From the NCBI GenBank assembly GCA_963931865.1, contig OZ007512.1:1531950-1595949 (forward strand): a DNA stretch of 64,000 nt, read 5' to 3'. This DNA is from Axinella damicornis (taxonomy: Eukaryota > Porifera > Demospongiae > Axinellida > Axinellidae). A model generated the notes under the pieces. It was given only the letters and a program-made list of their open reading frames with translations, did not search any database and was not told the DNA's origin. A program made the position numbers and the translations under genes. Position 1 is the first letter of the stretch. Each line of letters starts with the position of its first letter. Below, piece after piece: positions 1-12,500 of this stretch.

Positions 1-83
1 AGCCAGGTATGCACAGAATCAAGTTGAATTGTATACCCTTCTCCCATCTTCACAACTGCATGGCAAGGTAGGTTACCCCACTT

Positions 84-302
84 ATGCAATTCATTAGCCG
101 TCAATCCCGTGCAAATTTATGTACGTATTCTGTGCCTATAATCTGCATTCATCTCTCTAGGATACCTTCTGGCATTGATGAGTGGCTGGCAGCAACAGGT
201 CATACTGTGAATCGTGCTCATATTCGTGGACAACGAAAACGAATCAAAAGAAGGCATGACAGAGTGCCTCTTCGGAAGCTCCCCAAATATTCATCAGGAT
301 CA
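84..302 (+). other. possible exon fragment, unidentified
   Basis: An open stretch follows a pyrimidine-rich AG near 161 (tctctctag). It encodes a basic segment including GIDEWLAATGHTVNRAHIRG and then RKRIKRRHDR before a stop at 303. The style vaguely recalls the DNA-binding end of integrase-like transposase proteins, but I cannot name a family. It may be the tail of a gene or transposon that starts outside the window. The rest of 1-568 shows only a run of about 24 G at 445-468. Confidence 0.2.
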
Positions 303-568
303 TAGTTACTTATGGAACAAGAAAGGTGAGTTAGTCAGTTTTTGCACTATGCCTGAATAGAATGTACGTCCTGCTTATAGCGCTTCGGTTGTTCAAGTGA
401 CTCGGCCATGCATCATTCTTGTTTATTGGTGGTGGTGTTGTGGTGGGGGGGGGGGGGGGGGGGGGGGGCAAGTAGTTGCAATTACATGTAGTACAAGATG
501 AATGGTACATTCAAGTCGTGTGTGCATGTGAGCTATGCTGTAATGTGTTACTCTGTTGCTGCCATCAG

Positions 569-725
569 GCGAGAACTGTTTGGTATTACTGCACTGATAA
601 ATTCTACCGCTGCCAACTGACCTTGAGGGCAGTGGTTTTCACTATAATACTGATGGAGTGCATCACCTTGGTGAATGAAATGCTGCTGATGATATCTGGT
701 GATATTCAACCCAACCCAGGGCCTG
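569..725 (+). CDS. NLR exon 1: hydrophobic leader ending in a 2A-like ribosome-skipping motif
   Basis: Acceptor ccatcag ends at 568 and donor GTGAGT follows 725. The first useful ATG is at 653. The peptide has a hydrophobic stretch (ECITLVNEMLLMISG) directly before GDIQPNPGP, encoded at 698-724. The 2A consensus is D(V/I)ExNPGP; here Q replaces E. In 2A peptides the ribosome skips the last Gly-Pro bond and releases the upstream peptide. The last base of the exon (G) joins AA at 3632, so the proline is followed by ETQLRLDDL of the DEATH exon. 2A-like leaders are known in non-LTR retrotransposons and in some invertebrate NLRs. A retrotransposon origin of this exon cannot be excluded, but the phase and position favour the NLR. 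Confidence 0.6.
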
Positions 726-1361
726 GTGAGTGCTTGTATCATGCATAGCTACTACTAAGAATATGTATCCGCATGCTTTACGTGCGCCACATGCGTACAT
801 GTGACATTGACCATGTGCTTTCGAGATCATTTCTACGATCTATCTATAGTGTGAGTTTGAGGGTATGGAGCTGAGATAAAGAGGTTGATTACGCTCCCCA
901 CATGTAGCTGCTCTAGTTCTACAAGCTCCGCTCGCTTGTACCATAGCCTCTGGCTACGCGAGACAATTGTGGAGTTGCGGTATAAACAGATGTCGACTAC
1001 GCTCATTGTTTGACTCCGTGCTCGTAGCGGAGTCTCAAGGTTGTAAATCTCGCACTGTCGAGTCCTCGTGGCAAATCAAGCCAAATTGGCTGGCAGGAAA
1101 CCCACAACATTCCTAAACGTTATCAACATCCCTGAGCGTGACATTTACCGGTACATACATACGTACGTACATAATATGAGAGGAAGCAATGGGTGAGTGT
1201 TAACTTGGGCTAATTGCCGAGCGCATTAGCGTGAGGCTCTGAATGGGGGATCTATTTGTCGCAATATACGTATGCACTTGTAGTGCTTCTCATCAGACCA
1301 GGAAGTGCCCTTAAAAGGCTTCAGAGAGCTTAGGGGCAAGTTGGGCAGTTTCGGCGTGCAC

Positions 1362-1393
<32 letters not shown>

Positions 1394-4300
1394 TGTAACC
1401 ATGGGGGGATCCCCGAAGGGAGGGGGGGGGGGCACGCCCCTCCCTCCAAGGTCAGCAAGGGGGGAGGGGGTGCAGCCCCTAGCAGGTTGATGGTGTACGA
1501 TGTGCCAGCAGTCCGATCCGGTCCAAGTTTAGGGAGATCCTGGGCAAAATCAGGCTGACATCCACCTTTGACCTCCAATTGCTGGGCTTGTGGTTGGTCA
1601 TGATTATCATTAATGGTATTGCCAGAGGGGGCTCTCCATGTGTGCTAACCCCACCAAGTCTAGCCACTGAGGAGCATATGAAGTGTGAGAGGAGCACCTA
1701 CGAAGGTAGTCTGCGCTGAATGCATGAAAATGTGCTCTCTTCGGGGAAAGAATTCCACAGTTAAAGGGTTAAGATGCATAATATTATGCATCACAAATGT
1801 GGGTCAATTTACAAATCCTACAATGGACCGGTATACAGAGGATGACATACTGAACCAGTATAGCACAATATTTGGTCCTCATGGTAACAATGTTTAGCTT
1901 GCATTTTTGGCTTCAATGCTATCGACGTCACTGAAGCTAGCTCCTTATGAAGAGGTGTAAAAATTGCTGCAGCAAGTTGTTCCTTCCCTCGATACAGCAT
2001 TGATGACTGCTTTGACATGATGAGCATCAAGATTATTACGAGGGGCAACCACACCTGGTAGCCGGAGTGTTGTCTTTAAGCCCCATTGACGCCTATAGAC
2101 GTCATTTTGACCCTATGCACTTGTAGGGCTTGTCATCAGCTAGTCCGAAAAGTGTCTTCAAAGGCCTGAGAGGGCTCAGAGACAACTGTGTGGGAAAAAC
2201 TCCGAAATTTGCCCAGTTTTCAGGGGTGAAGGAGGCAGCACCCTCTCAAGCTTTTGTTTAAATTTTAATGAGATTCATAGACCCCAACCGAGGGCCTCAG
2301 ATGTGTCCTCAAGAAAACATGCAGATTGATGGTGTAAGATGTGCCATCAGTCAGATCTGGCCCAAGTTGAGTGAGATCCTGGGCGAGAATCCAGCTGACA
2401 TCCACCTTTGACCTCCAATTACTGGGCTTGTGGGGGTCATGAATATCATTAATTGTATTGCCAGAGGGGGCTCTCCATGTGTGTGAGCCCCATCAAGTCT
2501 GGCCGCTGAGGAGCGAATGGTGTGAGAGAGGAGCACCTACGAAGGTGGTGTGCGCTGAATGCATGAAAATGTGTTGTCTTGGGGGAAGAATTCCATAGTT
2601 AAAGGGTTAAGTGAATCGCATAATTCAAGTGTGAGCATATTGCCCCACCCACGTTGAGTCCGTGTGTTTAGGGCAACTGTTTAACAGTGTATGTGTTTTT
2701 GAACCATCCGAACTGACAGCCTCCCACCGCATGTACTGAACTGCTATCAATGTTTGTGGCAAGCCATCTCGATCAGCATTTCATCTCAACCACAGCCACT
2801 GCAGGATACTCTGTCAGAGCAGCTGTTGCAAAGGATGACTTCCTTGCTATTGTTAGACCATTCGTATTTGAATCCGCCCAGCACATTCTAATTGAAGACC
2901 AGAAAGACCACCACTTTCCAATGCCACTCATAACGTGACATGTACGACGTTACCTGCGAGATGCACCGGCTACCAGTAGTGTGGTTTGTAAAATATAAAA
3001 AATGTCCAAACACTTACATAAGTTAATACCCGCATAAATGAATAGCATTGTACGACTAAGTGAAGACCATAGACACGCGGGACTGAAGTCCGCCTTGATA
3101 GAAAGGTGTACCTAATTAGTTCTAACAAGCGTGAAATTTTGTTAACATTGTGCTCCACTGCCAAGACTGGTTTCTTATACAAATGTGGAGTATCTACAGG
3201 GAATAATGTATTTGTATGCATTTCCAAGCTATTCTATACCGAATATAACTGCAAAATAGCCCGTAGAGAGAGTAGCACTTGACCATTATGGTAATACAAC
3301 TACGTACAACTACAACAGACCTCCAGCAGTTTATATCAGGGTGCATGCCAACATTGTAGATCAAGTTTGTATGTGTCACTTAAGAAAACCAAACATTGTA
3401 CACAAACATTGTTGAGTCTCTTTGACGGTTTGGCCAATATAAACCACGAGCCTTTACAGGGTCCTTTGGGTGGACCAGCTGTTTCTCAAAGGATGTGTTA
3501 GGCAAAATAATGGATCTCAACAACATGAAGTTGAGCTCTGGATGGGGCCTGATAAACATATGATAGGTTGTATGTGGACATGCATGACATCTGGTAGAGT
3601 TGAGTCTTTATGTTTACAATCTTATTAACAGAAACACAACTTAGACTCGATGATCTTGGGAGCTTAAAGCGGTTGCTTCAGCCTGTTTCTGCCTATTGGA
3701 TTCCAATTGCGGATCAGCTGGGAATGACCTCACAAGTGGCTGTTATTCGGTGTACACCTGACAACTCTGGTCCCTCAGCCTTCATGAGGGACTTGCTTAA
3801 CAGGTGGCTCAGTAGGGAACACCCTTCGCCTACGCTCAAAACCCTCTGTCAAGCTCTGAGAAGTGACGATGAAATTATTGGAGGATCTGTTGTGGCCAAC
3901 AAGTTGGAAGAAGAGTTTCCAGGGCAAATAGGTTAGTCAGTGAACACTGAGAGTCGTGAAGTTGGCTGTTACTTTCTGTAGGAGACAAATTGAGAATTCA
4001 CAGAAATGTGGTACCAGCTGGGATTCTGACCCAAGACCTTCAGAATACTAGCCAGATGCTCTTACTACCACTAGACCCAACAGCAGAGGAACAGCAAACA
4101 AGCTGCGGACAGCAGCACTGTATGGAGACCTCAGCTCAATTCCAACTGACGGTTGGAACTTGGCTGTGCCACAGTGGCCTCCACACAATGCTGCTGTACA
4201 CAGCTTGTGTGGGTGGGCCCAGTGGCTTAGCAGTAAGAGCATCTGACTGTAGGTTTAAATCCTAGTGTGAATTTGATTCCCTCTTGGCATTGCTAACTAT

Positions 4301-7300
4301 CTAATGGAGTTTGGTATGTATCAGCAGACCTAATGGTGCATCATTGAGATAAATTTATACACATGCTAGCTTATTAGGTGCTATTTCCTGAAGTTCCTTT
4401 AGCACACGTTAAGTAATTGCTATCATAATCTCAGGTCCAACTGTATTACCCCAAGCAGTGGCATTACATTCACCAGCTGAAGAACACAGCAATTCCCCTG
4501 TGGACACACAGTCCATTAGTGACGATGAGGAATGGGATCCGCCAACTGAATTTGCTGACATGTTTGTCAAAATAATTGAACTAATCGATGAATCAGCGGA
4601 TGTGTGCACTTTGAAACGGTTTTTGAAATTCCTTTCTCACCCTCGAACACACCAGCGCTACATTGATATCAAAATCTATGAGCAATGCAACACTCCTGGA
4701 GAAATTCTGGAAGCACTCTATCCGCAGTACATCAATTTCACACACACTCACCTCCTGAGAAGGATTGTGAACAGATGTGGAGACGATCAATCAAAATCTC
4801 TTGTAAAACACTATGAAGATAACTTTCCTCGTAAGAAACCTCTCAAACGAATGCGTGAACCACTTTCAGATGAAGAGATTGAAGCATGCCCTGGAACCAA
4901 GAGGATTAATGTTGTGTATGGTGGAGATGCTAATGTTGACAACACCACTTTGCTGGATGTTGAAAGAGTTCAACAAACCATTGAAAGGAACACAGGAATT
5001 GACCGTATAGTGATTGTCTATGCCAAGCAGACCCCAGGTAGTGTTATATTCACTTTTCTGATCCCAGAAACTGTGGTCGATATCTTCAATGATCTAGATG
5101 AAGATGGACATAGGGACCTAGCTGATCATGGCATCCTCAGAATTGAATTGAACAATCAAGTTATCGACCTACAACCGCCCCAGCCGGTGTCCAACACTGA
5201 TATATCGACGTACACCACTTCTGGAGTGAAACGAGTCCCCATAACTCAGGATTTTGCTCAGGCAGTCAACTGGAACTCAGAATTCCAGACTCTCACATTA
5301 CAAGTAGGAACTTCACTTGAGCAGTCTGTGGAAACTAGTAAGTTGAAGGAATTCCTACTGAGTTTCAACCACATCTTATATCCTGAGTCTCATTACGTTG
5401 ACTCCAGCCTCCTGAAACATGCTAAATCAATCTCTGAAGTGTTCACAGCTTTGAATCCTCAGGTCTTGAACTTTCTGAACTGGGGAATTCTTCAGAAAGT
5501 TGTTGGTGCATTTGACAGCAAGCTAATACCTGCAGTCCAGGCATACACAGCTAGGTTATCTCCTTGCACTCGACTGTCCACTCTCCCAGATCCTATTTCC
5601 GAAAAACATGTTTTGGAATTGAGTGGAGTTAAGAAGCTGCGAGTAACTGTTGATGGTGGTGGAAATGAATGGACATTGGGTGACATGCAGCAGGTAAGAG
5701 AAGCAGTGGAGAAGACTACAGGCATTGACCAGGACTTCATCACCTATGCCTACTGGGAAGGAGGGTTCAACACACATCAGTTTACATTTCTAATTCCAGT
5801 GAGTATCAGTGGGATCTTCAATGAGCTCTGTGAGGAAGACCTGACCATCCTAGCTGATGTTGGTGTCCATAGGCTGGAGCTTGACTATGAAATGGTTGCA
5901 GATAATATTCAAGAGCTGGTCAATGAACTTCCACAGACTGTCGTACCTGCTAGTGAAGAAGACAGGGCTCGGACCAAGAACTTTGGACTGGAACATTTCA
6001 TTCCTGAAGAGGATATGGAACAAATTAGTAAAGAGGAGTTCAGTCACTTGAATGACCTCATTAAAGGCACTGTCGTAGGTAAGCTCAGAGAAACATGTTC
6101 CGATGAGTTCTTCAAGAAGTTTGCCAAGAAGATGGGAAGCTGGAAAGACTTGGCTCCGTATCTTGGGATCAGTGAATGGGATCTGGAAGATCTGGAGGAA
6201 ACCTATCCAGGAGATGAATTTGAGCAGAAATACCTGGCCCTTCGGCGCTGGAAGACATTTGACGAGAAAACTGCTACGTATGAGAGGCTTGTTGAATGCT
6301 TACTGACACATGGACACGTTGATGATGCCAAAGAACTACTGTTGAGTATTCAGTCTCTATCAGGTAGGTAAAACCATTGTTCATGCATGCATGCTGAAAA
6401 TTTATCGGAAAATTATTCATTGTATGCAATTTTTAGGGTTGATTATGATGAGATGTTTCATAATTGCAGGTGTAGTGCCGTTGGTACGAAGTTTACTGGT
6501 AGAAAGATGTGTACAAAAAACACAAGCGGACAATGGAGGCGATGGTGCTCCTCACTGTAAGGTTAAGGAATTCACACGTAGCCTCGGAGTCGTGCAGGAC
6601 ACAGATAAGCTTCTCCAAAACCTGGACTACACTTGTCATTATGAAATGGCAGACCATTATCCCTCCAACGTCAAGACAGTTACTGTGAAGTCATTTCTGA
6701 ATAACGTATCAGAAAGGAAGAACAGATGTTTTCTTATCAAAGGTCCCCCAGCCTCTGGCAAGACACACCTGATGAAAAAAGTGAGCACCTACTGGGCCAA
6801 GCAGTACGCACTCCGTAACTTTGCTCTGCTGCTGAATATAAACGTCTGGGAATATCGTAATTGTGAAACTTTATATGATTTGATTAGGCAAATGTTTCTA
6901 CACTTGCCATCAACCGATCAAGTTTGCAAATGGATCCAAGAGAAAGATGGGGACAAAGTGCTCTTTATTCTGAATGGATTTAACCATCAGACTGTCATTA
7001 AGAAAGGAGGATTTTTCGATGGGTTGTTGTCAGGCTCCATTCTAAAACGGTCAGTTGTAGTTATTACCACCAGCAGCTCACAGTACACACGACCACTGGA
7101 TTGCAGTAGAAACTGTACTCATTATGAGATCCTTGGACTTAACAGTTCACAGATTGCAAGGCAGATTACACAACACTTAACCTCAGAGGATGCCAGTGAG
7201 TTCCTATTCTACCTTGCTGATAATCCGAGGATTGGAACTCTGTCCACTTTCCCCATTTACTTGAGCATGATCTTGGATGTGCTTTTGAGCCATCCAAACG

Positions 7301-9487
7301 CAAAACTTCCCACCACATGGACTGAATTGGTATCCCTAGTTGTGGCCAACCAGCTCAGCATTTCATCTCAGTCACAGCCACTGCAGGATACTCTGTTGGA
7401 AACTGTCAGAGCAGCTGTTGCAAAGGATGACTTCCCTGCTATTGTTAGACCATTTGTTGTTGAATCTGCCCAGCACATTCCTTACGATGACCAGAGAGAC
7501 CACCACTTTCCAATGCCGCTCATGAGGTTCTTTCTTCATTCACTCCTCGCATACACAGCTGGTACAACGATTTATCATGCAAAGCGAAACATCTCTAATT
7601 ATTTCTATCAGTTTTTGGCTGGACATGGAACCAATGTGCTTTATGATATGGTGAAACAGCATTTAAAAGTACACTATGAAGATAGTATCTTGAGACTCTC
7701 AAACTGTCTCTATGAAGCAGGGGAAGCGTCCCCAGAGGAGGCAGAACTGCTCTCCTCCATGACAGCTGCATTCAGTTACACAGCTGTAACAACTGGTGAC
7801 ATTCACAGCATCCTCGACTGTTTGAAGTTCACGCAGGATCCTCACAGGTTGTCTCTCTCTCACTGTGTTCTGGGAACTTCAGCAATGAAGTTGATTTCTA
7901 GACACCTGGCAGCCTGTCTTGTGACTGATGGCAACAGACTTACTGAACTGAGGTATGCGTCTAGTGTATACCGTATAGCGGGAAATTTTCGTACGGTGCT
8001 AATTTTCGTATATTTCGTATGAAGCCTCGAGATACGAAAATAAAAACTACGAAAATTCTAACCGTCGAAATTTTAACGTCAAATTTTGAACGGACAATCG
8101 AACACGTGGAAGCGGCGAGCAAGCGGTGGGGTTTTATAACGGTATTTCTAGCCTTCGAATGGCCTTCCAGACTCCAGTGGACCCGTCTACACCCGTTAGC
8201 CTGCTACGATAACGAGACTCAGCGTGGGAAGTGCGACAAATGACAGTAAGTCAGTTCACTGAGCAGCAACGATCTGATCTAGTCTCACAGGGTCTGGCCC
8301 CGCGAGACTAGCAACGACGGCGAGTATGCCGCCAACCAGGCGGCTATTCCGAAATTCTTGCCAACAACAGAGGCCCAGATATCAGCATTGTAGACGTACC
8401 CTCTCACCATTGTGCATTGCCTCAACCGAAAACAGAAAGACGACACTTATTTGCGTACGCGTAGTGCTAGGGGGCGTGGCAATGCGCAGGCATATACGAA
8501 AATTTAAATACGAAAATTTCTGCTGAGGGGCTTATGGCCATTTATACGAAATTTTGCACCTACGAAAATATCCCGCCATACGGTATCTATATCTTAAGTT
8601 TAGGCCTATCCTTGTTCCCTAACCACCTCCTATTTTCATCGTATGAGTATACTGTTCTATATTTTTCATAGGTTGACAAACTGTAAGGTGTCTGAAGAAG
8701 GAACTTATTTGCTTGGCGTATCTCTCAGAGTTTCTCACTCACTGAAAACTCTCAAGTAAGTGCTACACTGTTCTGTGCATTATTGCCTAATTGATACTAA
8801 TCTTGGTGCACTGGTTACACATTGTGTGTGATGCACTCACTCCTTTACAGTCTTGATGGTAATAACATGACTGACAAAGGAGCTGGCATGCTGGCAGATG
8901 CTCTGAAGGTGAACCAGTCACTGCAGAATTTAAGGTCAGTTGCTGAATCCTCCATTAAAATTCTATATATGTAGTTGCCATTCATTCCATATAATCATGT
9001 TACAGTCTTGATAGTAATGGCATAACAGACGGTGGAGCTGGCATGCTGGCAGATGCTCTGAAGGTGAACCAGTCACTGCAGAATTTGAGGTCAGTTGCTA
9101 AATCCTCCATTAAAATTTTATATATGTAGTTGCCATTCATCCCATATAATCATGTTACAGTCTTGATAGTAATAGCATAACAGACGGTGGAGCTGGCATG
9201 CTGGCAGATGCTCTGAAGGTGAACCAGTCACTGCAGAATTTGAGGTCAGTTGCTAAATCCTCCATTAAAAATCTATAATTATACGTAGTTGCCATTCATT
9301 CCGTATAATCATGTTACAGTCTTGATAGTAATGGCATAACAGAGGCGAACCAGTCACTGCAGAATTTGAGGTCAGCTGCTGAATCCTCATTAACTTCATT
9401 ATCACTTTTGAATCAATTGAAGAACATGGTATACACCAAGTACATAGGTTTTATATTTTAGGGGCGGAGATATAAAGGGGGCTTGAG

Positions 9488-9518
<31 letters not shown>

Positions 9519-12500
9519 TTTCAAAAGCAGGTGGGCTGAGCCCCCCAAAACAACAGACTGGACGGTACTATCCCACGAAATCTAGCACTAACTTATAGCT
9601 ATGTCACCTCGTTTCTTGGGGGCTGGCGTCTCTAACTTGCAGTGCAAAAGCACGAAGGTGCCACGAGAGCCCATCCTGATAACTGAAAAATTGAAAGCGA
9701 AAAAATTTTCCACGCTTCGCGCGAACTAATCAGCACTACACGCCTCTATGCACTGCCTTCAGCAGCGTGCAATTGTGCTATTAGCCCCCCCCCCCCATGT
9801 TTTGGTAGCTGTCTCCGCCCCTGTATTTTCATCTCTTTGTAGTCTTGATGGCAATATGGGAATTTGCCCAGACTCCCCGCTGTCATCCCTCACTCCCGTG
9901 CATGCTGTAGCTAACGATGTGAGGGATGACAGTGGGGAGTATGAGAGTATAATAAGGTCCAACCTTGCATGCTGTCAGGATGTGAGGGAGTGAAGGATGA
10001 CAGTGGGGAGTATGAGAGTAAGGTGCTGGACCACAACCTTGCATTCTGTCAGGATGTGAAGGAGTGTGGGATGACACTATGGGAGGGGAGAGTCTGGGCA
10101 AATTCCCATATGGCTTTCGTATTGCACAATTCACCATCTGTTTGGGCAGCAGTTAGACAGTAATGGCTTCAGTTCATGAGTATATACCCCCGGTAAGGCA
10201 GCAGTGCTATGTTGTTGGCATAATTATAGCGATCGATGGTGATGATAATAGAGGTGGTATGGTGGTAGCCCCGTACCCAGGCCTTCAATCGCGGGGGGAA
10301 GGCCTGGTATACACTGTTTGCACATGCGTTTGATATATTACATCAATTTTAATTGTGACGTTTAAAAATGGGTTGGGCTTAACCGGAGACGTTTGCATAA
10401 ACACACCCGCGTACGCGTGCATGAGAGCGATCAAAGGGCTCACAACAAGCACACCACAGCTCTTTCCACTGTCTACAAGTCCCTTCTTGTAGCTAGTCCA
10501 TGAGGAAAGGGAGCGCTTGGTAGCACAGGCTCTTGCCATAGCCAGTAGGTAGGTAGCTAGCCACACGAACACGTCGCTGCCTTTGTACACAGCTCTCATG
10601 GAGGAGCGCTGCTCTTCTTTCACAGTCATCCGTGTCATTTTCAGCCTTCGCAAAGCGTAGGAAAGAGCCTCAGGGAAACTACTACCACCAGAACTTTTGC
10701 ATGCCATGATTGCTACTCGTCGTTCGTTGCGGTTCTTCTAGGAATGTAAACGTAGACGTCATTCAACATCATTGTTTCACGGAAGAATACCGAGATATCC
10801 TATTTTCCAAGATTTTGGGGGAAATTAAACGCATGCGCAAACAGTGTATACCAGGCCTTCCCCCCGCGATTGAAGGCCTGGGTACGAGGCTAGTATGGTG
10901 GATGATGAAGTAAATTACACACAGAGCTGAGTTTGGCTGTGGACATGCATTTGCATGTTCAATTAGACGACATGCTTACATATGACTTAAAGCCAATTCA
11001 GCTGTAGATTCCAAGTGTGATGTGCCACTGTGACTATTGCTGCAGGCTGTGTTCTGCCTGATCACAGCCATTATGGTGGTAACCATCTATTGCAGGCTTG
11101 CTGATACAAACATGACAGATGTTGGAGCTACTGCACTTGCAACTGCTCTGAAATTGAACACATCTCTTCAGGAACTGGAGTAAGATTATTTACATAAAAT
11201 TGTTGCAAGACATTGCATGGTATATAATTTCTCTGAGCTTCAATAAGGAGTTGTATTAAATTGTAAGTTAGTTACTATGCGAATAAGAGGGCATCCAATA
11301 TGAAAAAACTGGGTTTTGCAGTAGTAAAGCTTTAAGAACTCTATATCAGACAACACAGTAGCATTCTCTATTTTAATTAGGATGGCCGGGGAAATTTAGA
11401 ATTTACCGTATTGATGTACTAGCTGGATAATGGCTACAAAACCCCAAACCAAGCATGTAGATAGAAACTTAGCAGTTTTGGCTAGCTATGATTTTGTGCA
11501 TTGCTAGCACGATGCCATTTTGAGACAACAAAAGGTCAAAGGTTAAGCTTTGGCAATTGCACATGTACAGTGCACATGTAAACGTATGACTGTTGACTTC
11601 TTACCCAATCCTCGTCATCTGGTGGCTCACTACCGCTACGAGGAATGCTACATGAATTATTGCGTGAGAGGCGTGCATGATCGAGAAGCTAATACAGCAC
11701 AAGCAAAGCAGAGTGCTGTATTATCAAGACCCCCCCCCCCCCCCCCCCCCCCCAACACAATAATTTATGTAGTATGGTTTGTAGCGTGGCTAATAACGTC
11801 AAAAGCATCCTGTTTCCTGGCAATATGATGTCAAAAGCACGTAATATGGCTACATTGTCGTAGTTTTAGTGCATAGAATACTTGACGATTTCATGGGTAA
11901 GGTATAAAAACAAAATAAGAACCAAACGTTAGAGAATTGATTCTTTGACTTTGACGGTAATTTGCAAACAAATTTTATTTTGCAACGTTTCGATCACCGT
12001 CTTGTTTGCGAACTACCGTCAAAGTCCAAGAATCAATTCTATAGAACAATTATTGCGGAGCACAGTAACATGACGCTAAAGGATTGTATACTACCAAGTT
12101 GTAATATGACATTCATTCCAAGGGGAACATGTCACTGTAGTTGTTATATTTCAACCAATTTACAGTCTTGGTGGTAGTGGTAATCACATAACTGACAGTG
12201 GAGCTGGCATGCTGGCAGATGCTCTGAAGGTGAACCAGTCACTGCAGAATTTGAGGTCAGTTGTACGTAGGGTCCTCTGTCATGTAATTATATGCTGTAC
12301 AGCAATAGAACCATCAATTAAATTTGAAGCCTGATGTTGTGATTCATAAAATGTTGATAGTTGATTTGGAATCAGTATCACAAGAAAGTGGGTACATATA
12401 CATGAGTATGGAGACTTGTGCATTGTTTGTGGGGATGAAAACTGAGTGTGCAGTGCTGTGAGTAGCTAGTCTGCATGCATAACAGCATAAACTGTGTTGA

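Larger units (their letters stand above)
726..2740. other. intron 1, part a: repeats, no gene
   Basis: The stretch carries a run of 29 C at 1361-1389 and two diverged copies of a repeat of about 500 bp (about 1270-1771 and 2105-2610). Both copies end in attccayagttaaagggtt. A third, inverted copy lies at 36,528-36,955. Short open frames here cross the homopolymer or the repeats and look non-coding. Confidence 0.5.

Noticed and set aside
1226..1578. Pro/Gly-rich frames around the poly-C tract
   Set aside because: They depend on the homopolymer length and exist on both strands.
9748..10163. Several 60-85 codon frames on both strands
   Set aside because: They are mirror translations of the inverted repeat of the MITE at 9855-10110.
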